The position numbers were made by a program, and so were the translations under genes. This document shows, piece after piece, positions 6,631 to 9,532 of a stretch of 9,532 bases of DNA (its first letter is position 1; every line of letters begins with the position of its first letter). Under the pieces are notes generated by a model. That model did not search any database. It saw only the letters and a program-made list of their open reading frames with translations, and was not told the DNA's origin. This stretch comes from Haloferacaceae archaeon (GTDB lineage Archaea; Halobacteriota; Halobacteria; Halobacteriales; Haloferacaceae): positions 1-9,532 of the forward strand of contig JAHENP010000066.1 in NCBI GenBank assembly GCA_018609965.1. The letters run 5' to 3'.

Positions 6631-7479
6631 CAGATCGGTGTAGGTGTTTCTGATCGTCACCGCGGTAACATCGGCGACCCGAGCGACCGCCCGTTGTGTG
6701 CAGTCGACACCCTCGTCGATCGCGGCGGCGTAGACACACGCGGCGGCGACCCCTGCCGGGTTGCGGCCGGCGACCAGCCCACGCTCGTGTGCTTGTTCGA
6801 CGTACTCGCGGGCGCGGCGCTCGACGGCTGTCTCGTACGCCAACTCCGAGACGAACCGTGGGACGTACTCGACGGGGTCGATCGGCCCGACCGGCAACCC
6901 CAACTCGCGGTTCATCGCGTCGAACGCCGCCGTCAGCTCCGCGTGGTCTGCCTTGGCTGCTGCGACGATCTCGTCGCGGGTGCGTGCGACCCCCGCGACC
7001 CGGCAGGCGACGTAGACGGTGGCGGCAGCGAACCCCTCCAGTGACCGCCCCTGGATCAGCCCGGCATCCTGCGACTCGGTGAACAACGAACAGGCGTGAT
7101 CCCGGACGCGGTCACCCAACGACTCGACGGAGACGAGCCGCCTGATCTCCGTGAAGGCGTACACCTGGTTCCGTTCGCGTTTCGTCGAGATCCGCGCCCG
7201 GGTGTGTTGCCGGCGGAGCCGCGCCCACTGCCGCCGCTTGCGCCCCGTCTCGCGGGTGTGGCCAATCTCCGTCGACAGCCCACGGTCGTGTCGCGACCGC
7301 GTCAGCGGCGCCCCCGTCCGCCGGGGGTCCGTCTCGTCGTCCGCGAAGTTGCGCCACTCCGGCCCGTGGTCGATCCGGTCGGCACGGACGACCAGTCCAC
7401 ACTCGCTACAGACGGTCTCGTCGCCTGATGCGGTCAGTCGTGCGTCACACTCCGGGCACGCGTCACAGGTCGTGCTCAT
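6625..7479 (-). CDS. tfb: Transcription initiation factor TFB, short form
   Basis: TFB (the TFIIB homologue) bridges TBP-bound promoter DNA and RNA polymerase. The 284-aa protein starts at ATG 7479, where the zinc ribbon begins and a TATA-like box lies 27 bases upstream. Seen: zinc ribbon with C8, C11, C24, C27; B-reader/linker GPEWRNFADDE with RHDRGLSTEIG (64-74); cyclin repeat 1 at about 100-185 and repeat 2 at about 200-284, ending in the BRE-contacting helix-turn-helix TQRAVARVADVTAVTIRNTY (261-280). It is shorter than the roughly 315-330 aa common for haloarchaeal TFBs and diverges in the linker, so it is probably one of the several specialised TFBs these organisms carry rather than the main one. 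That last point is inference. Confidence 0.95.
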   Translation of the reverse strand: MSTTCDACPECDARLTASGDETVCSECGLVVRADRIDHGPEWRNFADDETDPRRTGAPLTRSRHDRGLSTEIGHTRETGRKRRQWARLRRQHTRARISTKRERNQVYAFTEIRRLVSVESLGDRVRDHACSLFTESQDAGLIQGRSLEGFAAATVYVACRVAGVARTRDEIVAAAKADHAELTAAFDAMNRELGLPVGPIDPVEYVPRFVSELAYETAVERRAREYVEQAHERGLVAGRNPAGVAAACVYAAAIDEGVDCTQRAVARVADVTAVTIRNTYTDLE

Positions 7480-7501
7480 ACCTGGAACTTCGTCCCGATC
7501 G

Positions 7502-7511
7502 CTTACTTGAA
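7502..7511 (-). promoter_or_regulatory. TATA-like box for tfb
   Basis: On the minus strand TTCAAGTAAG is centred about 27 bases before the ATG at 7479, suitable for a leaderless transcript. It is a weak match to the TTTAWA consensus. Confidence 0.35.
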
Positions 7512-7617
7512 CCCCGGACGAGTCGACCGGTCTCGGCGCCACGAGAGCCGAGCCACCTACCGATAACCGGTCGGTGCCCGCCAGACGGACCAAACTGTGT
7601 TGCGTGACGAACCGACG

Positions 7618-7625
7618 TTTAAATT
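7618..7625 (+). promoter_or_regulatory. TATA box for the 7647 gene
   Basis: TTTAAATT is the best TATA match in the window, centred about 25 bases before the GTG at 7647. The 167-base gap to tfb therefore holds two divergent leaderless promoters. A short inverted repeat (ACCGA at 7559-7563, TCGGT at 7571-7575) lies between them. Confidence 0.6.
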
Positions 7626-7646
7626 GGATGGCGCGACACCGGCCGT

Positions 7647-8162
7647 GTGACGTTATCAGACATCGCGGCGGGGATCGAGACCGTCGCCGAACAGGAGCGT
7701 CGTAGCGTGACCGCCGTCGACGCGACGGAGCGGTCACTGACAGAACGGTTCGCAGCGGCCGACACCGAACTCCCGTGTAGTCCGGAGTCGGCCGCGACAG
7801 TCGTCGAACGGTACGTCCGTGGCGAAGACACCGAGGCGGCCGCCACCGCCGCCGGCGTCGCGCCGATCACGGCCGCGAAGGTGCTCCACCGCACCGGCGC
7901 GGCGGACATCTCCCCGCTGTCACCGGCGGGACGCACAGCCGTCCGGGAGTGGCTCGCCGGCAAACGCTCGCGAGCCGACGTGTTAGCCGTCACGGACTGT
8001 TCGCAGGCGGCGTTCGTGCTCGGGGCGTACGTCGAGAAACACGACCGCGACCCGGAACTGACCGCAGCCGTCGAGGCGGTCCTCACGCCGTCCGGCGACG
8101 CCAGCGTCCGCAAACGTGACCGACTCGCCGAGACGATGAGCGCACCCGAAGACCTCCGCTGA
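7647..8162 (+). CDS. Unknown haloarchaeal protein with two HTH-like repeats (DUF7858-like)
   Basis: A 171-aa protein starting GTG, 25 bases after a strong TATA box. Residues 56-84 (YVRGEDTEAAATAAGVAPITAAKVLHRTG region) and 102-130 (WLAGKRSRADVLAVTDCSQ and following) have matching length and pattern: aromatic, G at position 4, Ala-rich helix, turn, second hydrophobic helix. Each looks like a helix-turn-helix of the kind that selects DNA, so tandem DNA-binding repeats are plausible. N-terminal residues 1-45 are helical and charged; the C-terminus is basic then acidic. No membrane span. It is divergently transcribed from tfb and so may be co-regulated with it or regulate it; this is inference. 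The family number is from memory and unverified. Confidence 0.85.
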   Translation: MTLSDIAAGIETVAEQERRSVTAVDATERSLTERFAAADTELPCSPESAATVVERYVRGEDTEAAATAAGVAPITAAKVLHRTGAADISPLSPAGRTAVREWLAGKRSRADVLAVTDCSQAAFVLGAYVEKHDRDPELTAAVEAVLTPSGDASVRKRDRLAETMSAPEDLR

Positions 8163-8209
8163 CCCTCTCGCTCACCGCGTTCTGCCGGCCCTGTCCCCGT
8201 TCTCCCGTC

Positions 8210-9007
8210 TCAGTCGTCGGTGGCGGCCGGTTTCTCTTCCCGGCTGTCGTTGTCTGTGTCGCCGCCCGAGACGACCGACGAGACGGAGTCGTCGACCCGG
8301 CGCCGGACGCGGTCGACCGGGCCGGCGTCGTCGACTGTCACTGACAGCGTCGTGTCGACGACAGTTGCTGTCGCCGCCACCAGCCGCCGAGCGGTCTCGT
8401 CGTCACCCAGCGCCGCCGGTGGTGCCGTGACACGCCGACCGAGGGACGGGTGTGTCGCGTCGCTCGCCGGGATCTCGCCACCGGTCGCGACCACACAGTC
8501 GACACCGGTGTCGAGATCCGCCAGCGTGTCGACTGTCCGGCGGAGCGCGTCGGCCCCCCGGTCGTCGGCCGTCGTGACGGCCACGACACGGTCGGCAGCG
8601 GTGACGGCGGCGACGTGTTGGTTCGCCGCGACCGGCGGCACGTCGACGAGCACGTGGTCGGCGTCGGCCGTCTCGCTCACCTCGTTCAGCCGCCGCGCCG
8701 CGCTCGTTGTTTTCGCCCGCGCGACCCGTTCGAAGGGGGCGTGTGCTGGCGTGACGGCGACTGCACCCGGCGTCGACAGCCCCAGTTCGTAGCTCGCCGC
8801 GGCCTCGGCGGCGTCGTCGGCACAGACGGCGGTCACGTCCGTGTCGATTCGCCCGTCGAGGAACCGTGCCAACCCCTGTGTGGCGTAGGCCGCATCGAGC
8901 ACGCGAACCCGCCGGCCGTCCCGAGCCAACGCCGCTGCGGTCTCGACGACTGTTCGTGTGGTCCCGACACCGCCGGCTGTGCCGACGAACGCGACGTGTC
9001 GTGTCAC
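8210..9007 (-). CDS. MinD/ParA-like protein with degenerate P-loop
   Basis: A 265-aa SIMIBI-fold protein beginning HVAFVGTAGGVGTTRTVVET. It aligns with the MinD/ParA start, but the signature lysine is A11 and the P-loop lysine is T16. Walker A' reads VLDAAYATQGL, with Ala where the second Asp of DAD normally sits. A Walker-B-like VLVDVPP is still present, and the rest keeps the family's alternating beta/alpha pattern (VVAVTTADDRGADALRRTVDTL). The C-terminal 40 residues are an acidic, disordered-looking tail. ATP binding and hydrolysis are therefore probably lost or altered; a regulatory pseudo-ATPase is inferred. The GTG 9007 start is supported by a TATA-like box 26 bases upstream and by homology starting immediately. 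It lies 56 bases downstream of the HIT gene on the same strand. Confidence 0.88.
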   Translation of the reverse strand: MTRHVAFVGTAGGVGTTRTVVETAAALARDGRRVRVLDAAYATQGLARFLDGRIDTDVTAVCADDAAEAAASYELGLSTPGAVAVTPAHAPFERVARAKTTSAARRLNEVSETADADHVLVDVPPVAANQHVAAVTAADRVVAVTTADDRGADALRRTVDTLADLDTGVDCVVATGGEIPASDATHPSLGRRVTAPPAALGDDETARRLVAATATVVDTTLSVTVDDAGPVDRVRRRVDDSVSSVVSGGDTDNDSREEKPAATDD

Positions 9008-9030
9008 GGGGACGGTGGTCCCGCTCTCGG

Positions 9031-9036
9031 TGATAA
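9031..9036 (-). promoter_or_regulatory. TATA-like box for the degenerate MinD-like gene
   Basis: On the minus strand CTTATCA-type sequence (TTATCA) is centred about 26 bases before GTG 9007 in the gap after the HIT gene, suggesting a separate leaderless promoter rather than simple operon read-through. Confidence 0.4.
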
Positions 9037-9063
9037 GGGTTCGCCCGCGGCTCCGCCGGGTGG

Positions 9064-9498
9064 CTACTCGTCGTTGCTCGCGCCGCCGATCTCGCTTGCG
9101 ATCTCGTCGAGCTTCGCGTCCGACAGCTCCGGCCGGGAGCCGGCGGCGACGTGGATCGACCCGCCGCCGTCGCCCGCGAACCGCGGGATGACGTGGGCGT
9201 GGGTGTGTGGCACCTCCTGGCCCGCTACGCTCCCGTCGTTCACACCGACCGTCGCGCCGTCGGCGTCGACGGCCGCTTCTACTGCCGGCGCCAACCCGTG
9301 GACCAGACTGAAGACCGCCTGCGTCTCCTCGCTCGTCGCGTCTGCGAGCCGTTCGCGGTGGTTCCGCGGGACGACCAGCGTGTGACCCGGCGCCATCGGG
9401 TTGGCGTCTAAGAAGGCGACGGCGTGGTCGTTCTCCCCGACGATCCGCCCGGGGATCTCTCCGGCGACGATCCCGCAGAAGGGACAGTCACTGCTCAT
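9064..9498 (-). CDS. HIT (histidine triad) family nucleotide hydrolase/transferase
   Basis: A 144-aa HIT protein of the HinT branch, which cleaves nucleoside phosphoramidates or related nucleotide conjugates in the cytoplasm. Seen: zinc-type CPFC (C5, C8) at the N-terminus; the FLDANPMAPGHTLVVPRNH segment typical of the family; N87 and Q94; the triad H98-T-H100-A-H102, with the middle His expected to form the nucleotidyl intermediate. The length and order are normal. ATG 9498 is chosen because CPFC proteins usually begin a few residues before the cysteine; an upstream start at 9528 would add 10 Pro/His-rich residues and translate the likely promoter. The acidic C-terminal helix is haloarchaeal in style. 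Exact substrate cannot be told. Confidence 0.95.
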   Translation of the reverse strand: MSSDCPFCGIVAGEIPGRIVGENDHAVAFLDANPMAPGHTLVVPRNHRERLADATSEETQAVFSLVHGLAPAVEAAVDADGATVGVNDGSVAGQEVPHTHAHVIPRFAGDGGGSIHVAAGSRPELSDAKLDEIASEIGGASNDE

Positions 9499-9522
9499 AC
9501 ACGGGTGGTGTGGCGGCGACGG

Positions 9523-9529
9523 CTTCAAT
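9523..9529 (-). promoter_or_regulatory. Possible TATA-like box for the HIT gene
   Basis: ATTGAAG on the minus strand is centred about 28 bases before ATG 9498, matching the spacing of the other boxes in the window. The sequence match is weak and the region is cut by the window edge. Confidence 0.3.
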
Positions 9530-9532
9530 CCA

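Noticed and set aside
7480..7737. 86-residue N-terminal extension of TFB
   Set aside because: The extension is Arg/Ser-rich, covers the divergent promoter of the neighbouring gene, and TFB homology starts at the zinc ribbon just after ATG 7479.
8163..8209. Pyrimidine-rich gap between convergent genes as a terminator
   Set aside because: It is C/T-rich but has no T-tract or stable hairpin.
1..9532. tRNA, rRNA or CRISPR array
   Set aside because: No cloverleaf with a T-loop GTTC pattern, no rRNA-like stretch and no regularly spaced direct repeats were seen on either strand by eye.

Overview
The window is a piece of a haloarchaeal chromosome. Support for this comes from the high G+C content, strongly acidic proteins, frequent GTG starts, an archaeal/eukaryotic-type MCM helicase, a TFB-type transcription factor, and TATA-like boxes 25-29 bases upstream of start codons, as expected for leaderless haloarchaeal transcripts. 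The genus cannot be fixed from the sequence alone.

Layout, left to right. Bases 1-139 look like the right end of an IS200/IS605 (IS1341/TnpB-type) element. It has a structured RNA-like stretch, a perfect 9-bp terminal hairpin and a TCAA end, so its omega-RNA guide would be read from the DNA just upstream of mcm; the tnpB gene would lie to the left, outside the window. The mcm gene (398-3586) encodes a 1062-residue precursor with two mini-inteins only 27 residues apart. Splicing would leave a 703-residue helicase. Two patches of the host exon have unusually A+T-rich codons, one ending exactly at the first intein and one just after Walker B, where no intein is now present.

Downstream of mcm is a same-strand cluster: two small proteins of unknown function joined by a 4-base GTGA overlap (3689-4024, 4021-4917), a third that probably has its own promoter (5012-5914), and a compact MinD/ParA-type ATPase joined to it by another GTGA overlap (5911-6594). 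The overlaps suggest co-translation, so the unknown proteins are candidate partners of the ATPase. Convergent to this cluster is a short, divergent TFB (6625-7479, minus). Divergent from tfb is a 171-residue protein with two helix-turn-helix-like repeats (7647-8162). On the minus strand at the right end are a MinD/ParA-like protein whose P-loop has lost both lysines (8210-9007) and a HIT-family protein (9064-9498).

The genes read as a conserved housekeeping neighbourhood (replication helicase, general transcription factor, HIT hydrolase) mixed with haloarchaeal proteins of unknown function. The most unusual parts are the mcm intein architecture, the second intein's missing block-B histidine, the A+T-rich scars, the TnpB-type end aimed at the mcm upstream region, and the lysine-less MinD relative.
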